Positions 8,031 through 17,322 of a DNA stretch of 64,000 nt are shown piece by piece. Under the pieces are notes generated by a model that made no database searches, had not been told where the DNA came from, and was given only the letters and a program-made list of their open reading frames with translations. Each line of letters begins with the position of its first letter. Position 1 is the stretch's first letter. Made by a program: the position numbers and the translations under genes. Origin of the DNA: an uncultured Alphaproteobacteria bacterium (GTDB lineage: Bacteria > Pseudomonadota > Alphaproteobacteria > RF32 > CAG-239); contig CALXTR010000006.1 in NCBI GenBank assembly GCA_944391475.1, positions 1 to 64,000 of the forward strand, given 5' to 3'.

Positions 8031-9097
8031 TGCCCGAAGGCGCAGTTAACATATCTCCGCGTGATAACGACTATCTTTTAGGACATGAAGAAGCCGAGCA
8101 GTTTTTGTTAGAAGCCTGGAAAAACAATTCCTTACACAACTCTTGGCTTTTTTCTGGTATTGAGGGCATCGGCAAAGCCACTTTAGCCTACCGCTTTGCA
8201 CGCTTTTTACTTTCTGCCGATACCAATAAAGCCCAAGAATATACTAGTTTAAGCATCGGCAAAGATAATCAAATTTTTAAGCTGGTTTCACAAAACTCAC
8301 ATCCAGACTTAAAAATCATTGAAAGAGATTATACCGATACCGACCGCCGCAAAATTTTGAAAGCCATTAAAGACGGGGAGGCGCTTTCACAAGAAGAGCG
8401 GCAAAACCTGAAACGATCTGCCTTCATAAGGGTAGACGATGTCAGAACCATAAACGAGTTTTTATCCAAACGCTCCTCACAAGACGGCTGGCGTGTAGTG
8501 ATAGTTGATAGTATTGATGACATGAATACAGCCAGCGCCAATGCCATCTTAAAGATTTTGGAAGAACCGCCCTATAAAACCGTGATGATACTAATCTCTC
8601 ACAATCCCAACCGCCTTCTTCCGACCATCAAGTCGCGTTGCGCCAAATTACTCCTAAAACCCTTAACTGAGACCAATTTAGGAAGTTTATTGCGCCGTTA
8701 TCGCCCCGAACTATCTGAGCCGGCAATTAAAAGTCTGGTAGGCATTAGCTCTGGCAGCATCGGGCAAGCTATTAACTATGCAGACAACAATGCCATTGAG
8801 CAATATGAAAAGCTCAAAAACCTAGTTACCTCCGGCAGCAATATCAAACTCAGCGAACTTTTGAGTTTTTGTGACACTGCCGCTCAAGATGAGGATACCT
8901 ATTATCTGGTCGAAAGCCTAATTTTGAAACTCTACCGACAATTGATGCACGAGGTCAACAATGTTGAATCACTTGCTCAAAGCTGGGAAGAAAGTATCAA
9001 AATTTTTAGCGAAACCGATAGCCTCAACTTAGATAAAAAACAAGCTTTACTAAGCATCATCACCAATTTGAATAAAAGGATAAATAATGTTAATTGA
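8030..9097 (+). CDS. holB: DNA polymerase III subunit delta' (clamp loader)
   Basis: 355 aa AAA+ protein of the clamp-loader complex. The Walker A-like sequence is GIEGIGKATLAYRFA; the Asp-containing Walker B region is followed by NAILKILEEPP, and the sensor/SRC motif appears as TIKSRCAKL. These are standard for DnaX/HolB proteins. Position after tmk is conserved across alphaproteobacteria. It overlaps tatD by 11 bp. Confidence 0.93.
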   Translation: MPEGAVNISPRDNDYLLGHEEAEQFLLEAWKNNSLHNSWLFSGIEGIGKATLAYRFARFLLSADTNKAQEYTSLSIGKDNQIFKLVSQNSHPDLKIIERDYTDTDRRKILKAIKDGEALSQEERQNLKRSAFIRVDDVRTINEFLSKRSSQDGWRVVIVDSIDDMNTASANAILKILEEPPYKTVMILISHNPNRLLPTIKSRCAKLLLKPLTETNLGSLLRRYRPELSEPAIKSLVGISSGSIGQAINYADNNAIEQYEKLKNLVTSGSNIKLSELLSFCDTAAQDEDTYYLVESLILKLYRQLMHEVNNVESLAQSWEESIKIFSETDSLNLDKKQALLSIITNLNKRINNVN

Positions 9098-9884
9098 CAG
9101 CCATTGTCACTTGGACTTCAACGACTTTGAGGAAGATTTTGAAGATATCATCGCCCGTGCTCAAGAAGCCGGTGTAACTGCCATGCTCAATGCCGGCAAT
9201 AACATCAATGAGTTAGACCGGCAGTTAGAATTGTCAGAAAGCTACCCGTTCATATACACAGCCGTTGGCGTCCACCCTCATAATGCCGCCGAATATCCCG
9301 AGATTAAAGCTCAAGATTTCATTGAAAAATCGAGCCACAAAAAGGTAGTCGGGATAGGTGAGTGCGGACTTGACTACTACTATGATTATTCCCCCAAAGA
9401 TGTGCAACAACGAGTTTTTGTTGAACAAATCATTGCCGCACAAGAAACCGGATTACCGCTGATTATCCATACCCGTGATGCCGACGATGATACAATTGCC
9501 ATTCTAAAAGAGCACTATAGTCAAAAACCTTTTACCGGTGAAATACATTGCTTTTCTACCTCACGCAAATTAGCTGAGTTTGCCTTATCAATAGGTTTTT
9601 ATATCTCTGCATCTGGTATCATTACCTTTAATAAATCCGGCGAGCTAAGAGACATATTTAAGGATATTCCGCTAGATAGACTGTTAGTTGAAACAGATTC
9701 TCCGTTTTTAGCTCCAATTCCGATGCGCGGACGCCGCAATGAACCATCTTATGTGCGCTACACAGCAGAAAGATTAGCTCAACTAAAAGAAATTCCTTTT
9801 GAGAAGCTAGCGCAGATTACATCTGACAATTTCCACAATCTGTTCCGCAAGGCTAGCGATAAGGGGAGGTATGATTATCAATGA
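9087..9884 (+). CDS. tatD: TatD-family metal-dependent DNase
   Basis: 265 aa TIM-barrel hydrolase. Metal ligands are visible in DSHCHLD (residues 4-10), GECGLDYYYD, IIHTRDADDD, the His of GEIHCFS, and ETDSPFLAP. Family members are 3'-5' exonucleases acting on DNA or RNA and D-amino-acyl-tRNA deacylase-like enzymes; the exact substrate is not deducible. The start overlaps holB and the stop overlaps the next gene (ATGA). In related genomes metG usually precedes this gene; here it is about 48 kb away. Confidence 0.93.
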   Translation: MLIDSHCHLDFNDFEEDFEDIIARAQEAGVTAMLNAGNNINELDRQLELSESYPFIYTAVGVHPHNAAEYPEIKAQDFIEKSSHKKVVGIGECGLDYYYDYSPKDVQQRVFVEQIIAAQETGLPLIIHTRDADDDTIAILKEHYSQKPFTGEIHCFSTSRKLAEFALSIGFYISASGIITFNKSGELRDIFKDIPLDRLLVETDSPFLAPIPMRGRRNEPSYVRYTAERLAQLKEIPFEKLAQITSDNFHNLFRKASDKGRYDYQ

Positions 9885-10666
9885 ACAGACTAATAATCTT
9901 GGGATGCGGAGCAGCCATGGGCGTTCCGTCTTTAGGACGCGGCTGGGGAGAATGCAATCCTGAAAACTTAAAAAATAATCGCTTAAGAACTACTACTTAT
10001 TTGGAATATAATGGGGTTAAACTCTTAATTGACACCAGTCCGGATTTGCGTACTCAGTTGATTAATCAAAACATTCGCAACATTGATGGTGTTCTATACA
10101 CTCACTCACACGCCGACCACTTACATGGAATTGATGACTTGCGAGAGATTAACCGCATCAGCAGACAAAGCCTGAATTTTTATGCTGGTAGATTAACCTA
10201 CAAGGCCATCAAAAGAAGGTTTGAGTATCTGATAGCCTCCGTTAAAAAGACCAACAATGTTATGCAGCGTCCAAGTTTGGTGCCAAATGTCATCAAACCC
10301 AATCATCCATTTTATATCAAAGGGGTTAAGATTACACCAATAAAGCTCAAGAACCATTGTCCCGAGTGCCTAGGCTATGTTTTTGATGATGGAGAATATG
10401 TCCATATAGCCGATTTTAAGTCTTTAGCCAGCAGCGCCTACAAGATGATAAGCAAGCAACCAAAGCTCATGACCATTCCTCTCACTACCATCAAAGGTGA
10501 GGTTCAGCATGCAAGTTTGGAAGAGATAATGGCCGTAATCAAACAAATTAATCCGCAAAAAGTATTGATTAACCACATGACAAATGAATGTGACTATGAT
10601 AACATCAATCAACTCACACCGGATTTTGTCCGTCCAGCTTATGATAATTTGATAGTAGAGTTTTAG
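9881..10666 (+). CDS. MBL-fold metal-dependent hydrolase (PhnP-like phosphodiesterase family)
   Basis: 261 aa metallo-beta-lactamase-fold protein. It has the zinc motif THSHADHLHGID (HxHxDH), an upstream glycine-rich GCGAAMGVPSLGRGWG segment, a Cys-containing NHCPECLGY block and a C-terminal INHM. This combination matches the PhnP/cyclic phosphodiesterase-like branch that routinely follows tatD in alphaproteobacteria. The ATG overlaps the tatD stop; GGGGAGG lies 11 nt upstream. Substrate unknown, probably a cyclic phosphodiester or nucleotide. Confidence 0.88.
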   Translation: MNRLIILGCGAAMGVPSLGRGWGECNPENLKNNRLRTTTYLEYNGVKLLIDTSPDLRTQLINQNIRNIDGVLYTHSHADHLHGIDDLREINRISRQSLNFYAGRLTYKAIKRRFEYLIASVKKTNNVMQRPSLVPNVIKPNHPFYIKGVKITPIKLKNHCPECLGYVFDDGEYVHIADFKSLASSAYKMISKQPKLMTIPLTTIKGEVQHASLEEIMAVIKQINPQKVLINHMTNECDYDNINQLTPDFVRPAYDNLIVEF

Positions 10667-10687
10667 AAAGTAAGGAGAAGAAAATAA

Positions 10688-11575
10688 ATGTTATGTATCT
10701 ACCACATTGCCGACCATGATGGCAAAGGTTCCGCAGCAATCGTAAAAAGCATTTACCCCGAAATTGAGTGCTTTGGCCTAAACCATGATATGGAACTTCC
10801 CCTAGAAGAAATTCAAAAACACGATAAAATTATCGTTTGCGACATTGCTCTTCCGGTCAAAATGATGTTTGAATTAAGTGAAACCAAAGACTTTACATGG
10901 ATTGACCACCACATTTCCGTCATTAAGGAATATGATGAATATATGGCAACCGGAAAATACAAGCCCATCAAGGGATTAAGACGTTCCGGCACTGCTGCTA
11001 TTATGCTGACCTGGGAATATTTCCACCCAGAGAAAGAAGCCCCGCTAGGCGTTCAACTTTTGGGCTTAAACGATTTATTTGACCTTCGCGACGAACGAGT
11101 TAGACCCTTTGAATATGCCTTTCAGTCATTAGGCGTTAACCGCCCCCAAGACGACACCTGGAAGCAACTGCTCAACAACGAAATTGACATTCCGGCCATG
11201 GTAGAGAAGGGGAAAGCCATTTTATCTTGGATAAAGATTCGCAACTACCGGTTAGTCCGCTCAATGGCCTTTGAGAGCGAAATTTGCGGCTATAAGTGTG
11301 TTTGCTCCAATATGCCGCAAGGATATTCAGAATTTTTCGATTCGCTTGAAAATTTATCTGATTACCAAGTTTTGGTCAATTTCTACAAAAACCGCAAAGG
11401 TGGCTGGAATTTAACCTTTTATTCCAACCATCCCGATGCAGATGTATCCAAAATAGCCGCAACATTTGGAGGAGGAGGCCATAAAGCCGCTGCCGGAGCA
11501 TCTAACTTGAAAAACTTACCCGAATTTTTACAAAACGGACAACCTCGTCCGTTCTATCCTAACAAACAGCCTTAA
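10688..11575 (+). CDS. DHH/DHHA1-family phosphoesterase (NrnB-like)
   Basis: 295 aa. DHH superfamily motifs in order: ADHDGKGS near residue 9, the CDI of IIVCDIALP, DHHIS near residue 80, and a C-terminal DHHA1 glycine loop GGGGHKAAAG near 264. Members hydrolyse short oligoribonucleotides or cyclic nucleotides with Mn2+. The ATG is preceded by AAGGAG. It is the last gene of the cluster and is followed by a terminator. Confidence 0.87.
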   Translation: MLCIYHIADHDGKGSAAIVKSIYPEIECFGLNHDMELPLEEIQKHDKIIVCDIALPVKMMFELSETKDFTWIDHHISVIKEYDEYMATGKYKPIKGLRRSGTAAIMLTWEYFHPEKEAPLGVQLLGLNDLFDLRDERVRPFEYAFQSLGVNRPQDDTWKQLLNNEIDIPAMVEKGKAILSWIKIRNYRLVRSMAFESEICGYKCVCSNMPQGYSEFFDSLENLSDYQVLVNFYKNRKGGWNLTFYSNHPDADVSKIAATFGGGGHKAAAGASNLKNLPEFLQNGQPRPFYPNKQP

Positions 11576-11593
11576 AACTGTTTAAAATAAGGC

Positions 11594-11626
11594 AAAAGCC
11601 GGGGTTTCCCAACTCCGGCTTTTTAA
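11594..11626 (+). terminator. Terminator of the murein/tmk/tatD cluster
   Basis: AAAAGCCGGGGTT-tccc-AACTCCGGCTTTTT hairpin with one G-T pair, 19 bp after the DHH gene stop. Confidence 0.85.
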
Positions 11627-11936
11627 ATTAAACTTACAAAATTATGATCACATGAATCACAGTATTGGTCACAAGGATTAGTGTAACCAAAAATGGCAAA
11701 AGAAAATTACTATATCCTCGAGTGAAACTAAAAAAACATGCCTCAGCACATAATTTAGTTCCCACATCATAATTTCAATAATTGTAAAAAAGATAACATT
11801 TTGTTAACACTGATTTGCCATAATGTCAACAAAAATTTGCCAAAAAAAATTTCGCTTGAGAAATTTCATAAATAGCAATAGAATTTTTTAAGGTTAAATA
11901 ATATCTCAAATACATCAAAAAATACGGAAGATATCA
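11627..11936. other. AT-rich intergenic region
   Basis: No ORF or RNA gene was found. The one local structure is the imperfect inverted repeat TTGGTCAC...GTGTAACCAA (about 11669-11694), possibly a protein-binding site. The last ~130 bp are extremely AT-rich and presumably hold the promoter for the 11937 gene, but no promoter with correct spacing could be assigned. Confidence 0.4.
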
Positions 11937-12830
11937 ATGAGAAAACAAAACAAACCCCGTTATAATCAAGATGAAATCACCCCAAGCAAAGGCCTACTTG
12001 GCTTCATCCACAAAATGGTTATGGTGTTGCTATGGCCGCTGCGCAAGCCCTATATTGCCATTCCGCTCTTTATTTTGATGTATCTAATTCCCACGTTCAT
12101 CGGAGCTCGTCCAAACGAAGTACATATTTGGTATTACAACAAAATTAAAGGATTTTTCACTCCGGTTAGCAAACAAATTGTTAACAAAAGCAAAGAATTG
12201 GCTCAAAACGCTCCTTTTGAAATTCCAAGCTTATCTGAACTCAAAGATAAAGTTATGCCCAAATCAGCTTCAGATACTTCTCAAACCAATCCGAAATTAG
12301 AGGAATATAACAAAGAGCAAGAAATCCGCCGTAAAACGTTTGACAAAGCCAAACAAGCACAATCTCCGTATAGCATAGATATCATGTCTCAGCCAGATCA
12401 GCCTAATGCCCCTAAATTTGAAACCAAACCCAAAGCAACTGAGGCAACAACCCCCACCGATGTAGAACAATCTCCCAGCCAATCTGAGCCGGCAGATACA
12501 TCAATAGCCAAAGCCAAACAACGCAAATTAGATTTAATATATCTAGAAACTCCTCAAGAAATTATCGGTGAAGCCCATGTCGTAAGCGCCAATGAAATCA
12601 TTATTAACGGAAACGATATTTTCTTGTTTGGCATATATGTTGATCCCAATAGTCGTAACGGAAACATTGGTAAAGATTTCCTGAAAGATTTCATCGGAGA
12701 AGATCCCGTAAAATGCATTATTGAAGCCTACACCAAACAAGGCATTGCCACCGGTATGTGCTATGTCCGCCAAATCAGCATTAATCACACCATGGTCAAT
12801 AACGGCATCTCTCAAGATGTTGCGCTCTAG
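11937..12830 (+). CDS. Membrane-anchored protein with a degenerate staphylococcal-nuclease-like domain
   Basis: 297 aa; ATG with GGAAG upstream. One transmembrane helix (about residues 40-58, IPLFILMYLIPTFIG), then a Pro/Thr/Glu/Gln-rich linker (about 100-200), then a ~95-aa domain that follows the SNase/thermonuclease pattern: GEAHVVSANEIIINGNDIFL, GIYVDP, KCIIEAY, TGMCYV, a final NNGIS. At the positions where active nucleases have DGDT, Arg and DAPE, this protein has SANE, Phe and VDPN, so catalysis is unlikely. It probably acts as a structural or binding module in the envelope. The fold assignment is by eye. Confidence 0.6.
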   Translation: MRKQNKPRYNQDEITPSKGLLGFIHKMVMVLLWPLRKPYIAIPLFILMYLIPTFIGARPNEVHIWYYNKIKGFFTPVSKQIVNKSKELAQNAPFEIPSLSELKDKVMPKSASDTSQTNPKLEEYNKEQEIRRKTFDKAKQAQSPYSIDIMSQPDQPNAPKFETKPKATEATTPTDVEQSPSQSEPADTSIAKAKQRKLDLIYLETPQEIIGEAHVVSANEIIINGNDIFLFGIYVDPNSRNGNIGKDFLKDFIGEDPVKCIIEAYTKQGIATGMCYVRQISINHTMVNNGISQDVAL

Positions 12831-12858
12831 TAACCAAATTTAGAATAAGGAAAACAAG

Positions 12859-14301
12859 ATGTGGCAACCGGTATTAATGATAAGTGGATATTTCATCAGT
12901 GTCCTCGGACTGGCAATGCTATTTCCGGCAGCATTAGATATATATGACCACCACACATCATGGTCGCCATTTTTATCTTCCTCAATCATCGCCTTGTTTT
13001 TTGGTATGTCCATGTTTTTGGCAAACAAAACCCGCATCGATAGGGTCAGCCTGCAACAAGGTTATCTCTTAACCGTAGTAAGTTGGTTTTCAGTCACCAT
13101 TGTTGCCGCAATTCCTTTCTTGATGTATGGAACGGTAGATAATTGGGCAGATGCAATTTTTGAAGCATCATCAGGTATCAGTACGACCGGTGCTACAATC
13201 ATCACCAATCTCGATGAAACCCCACGAGCCATTTTGCTTTGGCGTGCCATCTTAAATGGGTTAGGGGGTATTGGTATTGTTATTTTTGCCATTGCGATGC
13301 TTCCGTTTTTAGGCATTGGCGGCATGCAGATTTTCCAACACGAGAACTCCGATTTTAGCGATAAACTAATGCCTAAAATCAGCTACATAGCAAAAAGAAT
13401 AATCTTTATTTATGTTCTATTAAATACCTCCTGCTTACTATGTCTATACTTTGCCGGCATGGGTTGGTTTGATGCCCTTTGCCATGCTTTAGCCACCATT
13501 TCGACCGGAGGCATGTCAACTAAAGATGCATCTGTAGGCTACTTTAATAGTGCTGCCATTGACTATGTTATAACCATCTTCATGATTTTAGGCGCTATTC
13601 CGCTAACCCTTTATCATAGTATCTTAATCAATAAAAGTACTAACTCACTTCGTGTAGAGCAAGTACGCTTTTTCCTAAAATTGCTCGTAATGTATATTGG
13701 TCTCACAGCCTTATGGCTGGTTTATACCGGCAAATATGATTTTGTTGAAGCTCTCCGCTATGCTTCGTTCAACGTGGTGTCTATCACAACATCTACCGGC
13801 TTTGTTACTACCGACTATCTAGAGTGGGGAGCCTTTGCATCTACCATATTCATTATATTTGCACTAACCGGAGGCTGCACCGGTTCAACTTCAGGCTCAG
13901 TTAAGATTTTTCGCTGGCAGGTTGTAATTGCCTTTTTGAAAAAATCCCTCATCACCGCCATTGAACCCAATCGAGTTGTTCCTTTTAAGATTGGTCGTTT
14001 ATCAAGTGATAATGCTCTTATAAACTCTGTGTTTGTATTTCTTTCAGCCTACATCTTCAGCTTATTAATCCTAAGTACCCTAATTGCAGTCACCGGACTT
14101 GACTTCACAACTGCAGTCGGTTCAGTTATTGCGTGTATTACCAATTCCGGTCCTTCCATCAGCCCCATCACCGGACCAGACGGCAACTACTTTGGCTTAA
14201 GCGGATATTGTAAATATATTCTCTCTTTTGCCATGCTACTGGGGCGTCTGGATGTATTAACCGTAATTGTTATTTTCTCTCGTAGTTTTTGGAGAAAATA
14301 A
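12859..14301 (+). CDS. trkH: TrkH-family potassium uptake protein
   Basis: 480 aa with 10 or more hydrophobic segments. The four pore loops of the Trk/Ktr/HKT family are visible: SSGISTTGAT, TISTGGMSTKD, SITTSTGFVTTD and CITNSGPSISPITGP. They form the K+ selectivity filter in the inner membrane. AAGGA lies 8 nt before the ATG. No trkA (NAD-binding regulatory subunit) is nearby. The gene starts 28 bp after the previous one and ends before a terminator. Confidence 0.95.
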   Translation: MWQPVLMISGYFISVLGLAMLFPAALDIYDHHTSWSPFLSSSIIALFFGMSMFLANKTRIDRVSLQQGYLLTVVSWFSVTIVAAIPFLMYGTVDNWADAIFEASSGISTTGATIITNLDETPRAILLWRAILNGLGGIGIVIFAIAMLPFLGIGGMQIFQHENSDFSDKLMPKISYIAKRIIFIYVLLNTSCLLCLYFAGMGWFDALCHALATISTGGMSTKDASVGYFNSAAIDYVITIFMILGAIPLTLYHSILINKSTNSLRVEQVRFFLKLLVMYIGLTALWLVYTGKYDFVEALRYASFNVVSITTSTGFVTTDYLEWGAFASTIFIIFALTGGCTGSTSGSVKIFRWQVVIAFLKKSLITAIEPNRVVPFKIGRLSSDNALINSVFVFLSAYIFSLLILSTLIAVTGLDFTTAVGSVIACITNSGPSISPITGPDGNYFGLSGYCKYILSFAMLLGRLDVLTVIVIFSRSFWRK

Positions 14302-14334
14302 AGCAAATCTCAATACAACCAATATCAAACTCAC

Positions 14335-14362
14335 AAAAAAAAGCGCAAAATGCGCTTTTTTT
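14335..14362. terminator. Bidirectional terminator between trkH and the DUF2155 gene
   Basis: A-tract, AGCGCA-aaa-TGCGCT stem, then a T-tract. It lies between convergent genes. Confidence 0.85.
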
Positions 14363-14384
14363 ATAAATAAATGATAGTTAATAA

Positions 14385-15419
14385 CTATTCGGAAAAATCA
14401 ATCAATTGGTCATCTAACATACCATTTTCTTCAAATTCCTCAACCGGCATCATATCATCAGCGGCCTCAACAATATTCGGATTATCAAATTGAGGCTCAC
14501 TAGCTGGCGGCATATTTTCAGACGCCTCATGATTATCTGTACTTACCAAAGCAGAAGGCACTTCATCAGTATCCTGTAGATTATTAACTGTTTCTGCCGA
14601 CATTGATTGTTCTTCACTATGTGGCATTGATGGAGGTAAATTTTGAGGTAATTGCTTACTCTCAACCTCATCTGCAGTTTGAGCAGCATCATCAAGAGTA
14701 TCGGAATTATCATTAGCAATATTAACTAAAGACTGAGGCACTCCGTCTCCCTGCACATTTTGTACTTCAGCGCTAATTTCTTCACTATTTTGCGCTGAAA
14801 CTTCCTTATTTAGCGAAAAATCTTTCACTTCAGCAGCGTTTTTATCCAAGACCTCATTTGTTGGCTGAGCTTGTGCTAAATTTGCGTTTTCAGCTCCATC
14901 TGTTTTGCCATTTAGCAAATTTTCAGGAACATTTTCTGCATCAGCAGGCTCGTTTTTATCCAAATTCTTAGCTTGAGGAATTTGCTCACGAACTTTCAGC
15001 TCTTCAGCGGTCATAATCTTCAAACGAGGATCAACTTTGCCATTTTCACAGTTTAACAACCAAATATCATAAATTGGATGTTCCACCGGATTAAGCGACG
15101 GAGAAGAAGAAATCATCCAACCCCGAAAGATATTAACCGGATTTTCGCTCTTATAATTGTCCACCACATCAACAAAAGCAAAATTTTCCGGTGTTTCTTC
15201 CGGCGGACGAGTTTTACAAGCCCGCACCACAATAGAGAAACTACCATATTTCACTTCGCTGTTGACCGGCACATCAATCACTCGAACCATACCGGTAATC
15301 TTGTCCATTGCTTGCATGCGAGCAATATTGGTATCAATCTCACTAGCTTGCGCAGCGGTTGCGTTCAGCGCAAAAGCAACTCCTGAAATTGACAATAAGA
15401 GTTTGAGCTTATTTTCCAT
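14385..15419 (-). CDS. DUF2155-domain exported protein with a long acidic tail
   Basis: 344 aa. Signal peptide (residues 1-25, ends at TAAQA), then a DUF2155-like domain (about 30-125) with KITGMVRVIDVPVNS, KYGSFSIVVRACKTRPPEE and FRGWMISSSPSLNP. This domain is typical of alphaproteobacteria, usually near MlaD. Residues ~130-344 form a Glu/Asp/Gln/Asn-rich low-complexity tail, much longer than usual for the family. It overlaps the upstream mlaD-like gene by 11 bp. Likely periplasmic; role unknown. Confidence 0.85.
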   Translation of the reverse strand: MENKLKLLLSISGVAFALNATAAQASEIDTNIARMQAMDKITGMVRVIDVPVNSEVKYGSFSIVVRACKTRPPEETPENFAFVDVVDNYKSENPVNIFRGWMISSSPSLNPVEHPIYDIWLLNCENGKVDPRLKIMTAEELKVREQIPQAKNLDKNEPADAENVPENLLNGKTDGAENANLAQAQPTNEVLDKNAAEVKDFSLNKEVSAQNSEEISAEVQNVQGDGVPQSLVNIANDNSDTLDDAAQTADEVESKQLPQNLPPSMPHSEEQSMSAETVNNLQDTDEVPSALVSTDNHEASENMPPASEPQFDNPNIVEAADDMMPVEEFEENGMLDDQLIDFSE

Positions 15420-15861
15420 TATCTGTCACCATGAAAATGATTTCCCCAACCATATCTTCCAAAGTCTTAAAGTCTTTAGTATTGGTTATAACATCACCAT
15501 CTTGCAAAAATTCGGTTGCTTTTCCTGGTTCAATTTTGATGAACTTATCACCAACCAAACCAGAACTGGCAATTACTGCTGTGCTGTCTTTTGGCAACTT
15601 GATGTTAGATGCCAAACTCATTTTAATTTCGGCTTCATAATTGTCCCCATCAAGTTGTTGTCCGACCACGGTACCAACCTTAATACCATTAATTCTGACA
15701 TCAGATCCAACATTTAAGCCGCCAACTTTCAGGAAACGAGCCGTAACATTATAACCTTTCACCACCTGCAAATCAGATACATTATAAGCAAAATAGAGGA
15801 AGAAAGCCGCAACAAACACAACGACTAAACCCATAATTGTTTCTACTGGTCTCTTATTCAT
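15409..15861 (-). CDS. mlaD: MlaD-like MCE-domain phospholipid transport protein (copy 1)
   Basis: 150 aa. One N-terminal transmembrane helix (IMGLVVVFVAAFFLYFAY) and one MCE domain (about 38-120; GLNVGSDVRINGIKVGTV, SSGLVGDKFIKIEPG). MlaD hexamers bind phospholipid on the periplasmic face of the MlaFEDB transporter. ATG 15861 is chosen because AAGGAG lies 8 nt upstream; the TTG before it is unlikely. It is followed with overlap by the DUF2155 gene. No mlaE or mlaF occurs in the window. Confidence 0.9.
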   Translation of the reverse strand: MNKRPVETIMGLVVVFVAAFFLYFAYNVSDLQVVKGYNVTARFLKVGGLNVGSDVRINGIKVGTVVGQQLDGDNYEAEIKMSLASNIKLPKDSTAVIASSGLVGDKFIKIEPGKATEFLQDGDVITNTKDFKTLEDMVGEIIFMVTDNGK

Positions 15862-15911
15862 CAAAAAATCTCCTTGCCTGGTATATTATCTTTCTATCAT
15901 TGACACTTAAA

Positions 15912-16430
15912 TTAATTATTTTGAGCTTTGCACTTAGCGGCATCTTGAACCAATTGTTCACGGTTAGCCTTACCGATACTAACAATTCGATCGAGCAGTT
16001 CCTCAATCACCATTGCATCTTGAGTATAAGCAAACTCGCCGCCCGGAGCAATCATATCCTCAGACCCGCCCGGTTCAACTTCAATATATTTTGCTCCCAT
16101 CATGCTGCCACTTACAATAGATGCACTGCTATCATCGGGGATATTGATACCATCTTTAATTTCCATGGTCAAAACCGCCTTAAAATGCTCATCTAACTTT
16201 GCATCAACCACTTTCCCGATATTCATACCGGCCATCCGCACCCAGTCACCGACCAGCAATCCGTCAGTCCGATTAAAACGAGCAGTCACCGAATAGTATT
16301 TACCGTTATCGAGTTCGACTTTTTTGTGATTATTAACAAAATAAAGCAACACAAGCAACAATATCAGACTGATATAAAGCCCGACTTTTAAGAACTTGGT
16401 CTCATCGCGAGAATAATTTTCCTCTGCCAT
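15912..16430 (-). CDS. mlaD: MlaD-like MCE-domain phospholipid transport protein (copy 2)
   Basis: 172 aa, same layout as the downstream copy: one TM helix (LYISLILLLVLLYFVNN) and one MCE domain (GLLVGDWVRMAGMNIGKVV, MMGAKYIEVEPGG). The two share the family pattern but are clearly diverged, so this is an old duplication or a hetero-oligomeric pair. GGAG lies 6 nt before ATG 16430; an adjacent ATG at 16433 is also possible. It is separated from copy 1 by 50 bp and is the first gene of this minus-strand unit. Confidence 0.88.
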   Translation of the reverse strand: MAEENYSRDETKFLKVGLYISLILLLVLLYFVNNHKKVELDNGKYYSVTARFNRTDGLLVGDWVRMAGMNIGKVVDAKLDEHFKAVLTMEIKDGINIPDDSSASIVSGSMMGAKYIEVEPGGSEDMIAPGGEFAYTQDAMVIEELLDRIVSIGKANREQLVQDAAKCKAQNN

Positions 16431-16597
16431 CATTAGCTCCATAAATTATCAAAAATTGATTTATCATACCAAGTTTTACATAGAAATAAACAAAAATAAC
16501 CAGTTTTTCAGCACCTTTTTGCAATACTCAAAAATAATCCTTACACTTTAAAATAAATTTGTTAAAATAGATAAAAACAGTTGGCAGGAGGAACTAG

Positions 16598-17311
16598 ATG
16601 CTTGTAGTAAAAAAACTCTCCAAAAATTTCGGTCGTATCCGCGCCGTTAACAATGTCAATTTTTCACTAAAACGCGGAGAAATCGTCACTTTGCTGGGCC
16701 CTAACGGCGCCGGAAAAACCACTTTGATGCGCCTAATCAGCGGTTATTTAGAACCAAGTTCAGGTAGTGTCCGTATTTTAGAACATGATGTTACTACCGA
16801 GCGCCAAGAAGCCCTAAAAAACATTGGTTATGTACCTGAAAACAGCCCCTTATATGGTGATATGACCGTTTTTGAGTACTTTTTATTCATCGCCAAACTC
16901 CGCCACATGAGCGATTCTTCTTTTCAAGAGCGCTATAACGAGATAGTGAATAATTTTGAATTAAAAAGCGTTATAAACCAACGCATTGAAACCCTTTCCA
17001 AAGGTTTCAGGCACCGCACAGCCATTGCCGGAGCGTTGTTAACCAAGCCCCAAATTTTGATATTAGACGAACCCACCGAGGGCTTAGACCCCAACCAAAA
17101 ACATGCTTTCCGCGAATTCTTAAAGAAATATGGCGAAAATAACTTAGTCGTGGTATCCACCCACATCATGGAAGAAGTTGAAGCCTTGGCCACCCGCGTG
17201 ATTATGATGAATAAAGGTAGGATAATCAAAGATTCGACCGCCTTTGACCTCAAAAACTTTGCCAAAAGCCAAAATCTGGAAGATGCCTTCCGCCAAATTA
17301 TCAACCAATAG
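16598..17311 (+). CDS. ABC transporter ATP-binding protein, GldA-like
   Basis: 237 aa nucleotide-binding subunit. Walker A GPNGAGKTTL (about 34-43), Q-loop region GYVPENSPLYG, signature variant LSKGFRHR, Walker B LILDEPTEGLDP, and the switch His in STHIMEE. The family is ABC-2 type (NatA/GldA). A good AGGAGG precedes the ATG. The permease gene starts 11 bp later, and the following GldG-like and DUF4340 genes complete the operon. Confidence 0.93.
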   Translation: MLVVKKLSKNFGRIRAVNNVNFSLKRGEIVTLLGPNGAGKTTLMRLISGYLEPSSGSVRILEHDVTTERQEALKNIGYVPENSPLYGDMTVFEYFLFIAKLRHMSDSSFQERYNEIVNNFELKSVINQRIETLSKGFRHRTAIAGALLTKPQILILDEPTEGLDPNQKHAFREFLKKYGENNLVVVSTHIMEEVEALATRVIMMNKGRIIKDSTAFDLKNFAKSQNLEDAFRQIINQ

Positions 17312-17322
17312 GAGTGACTATA

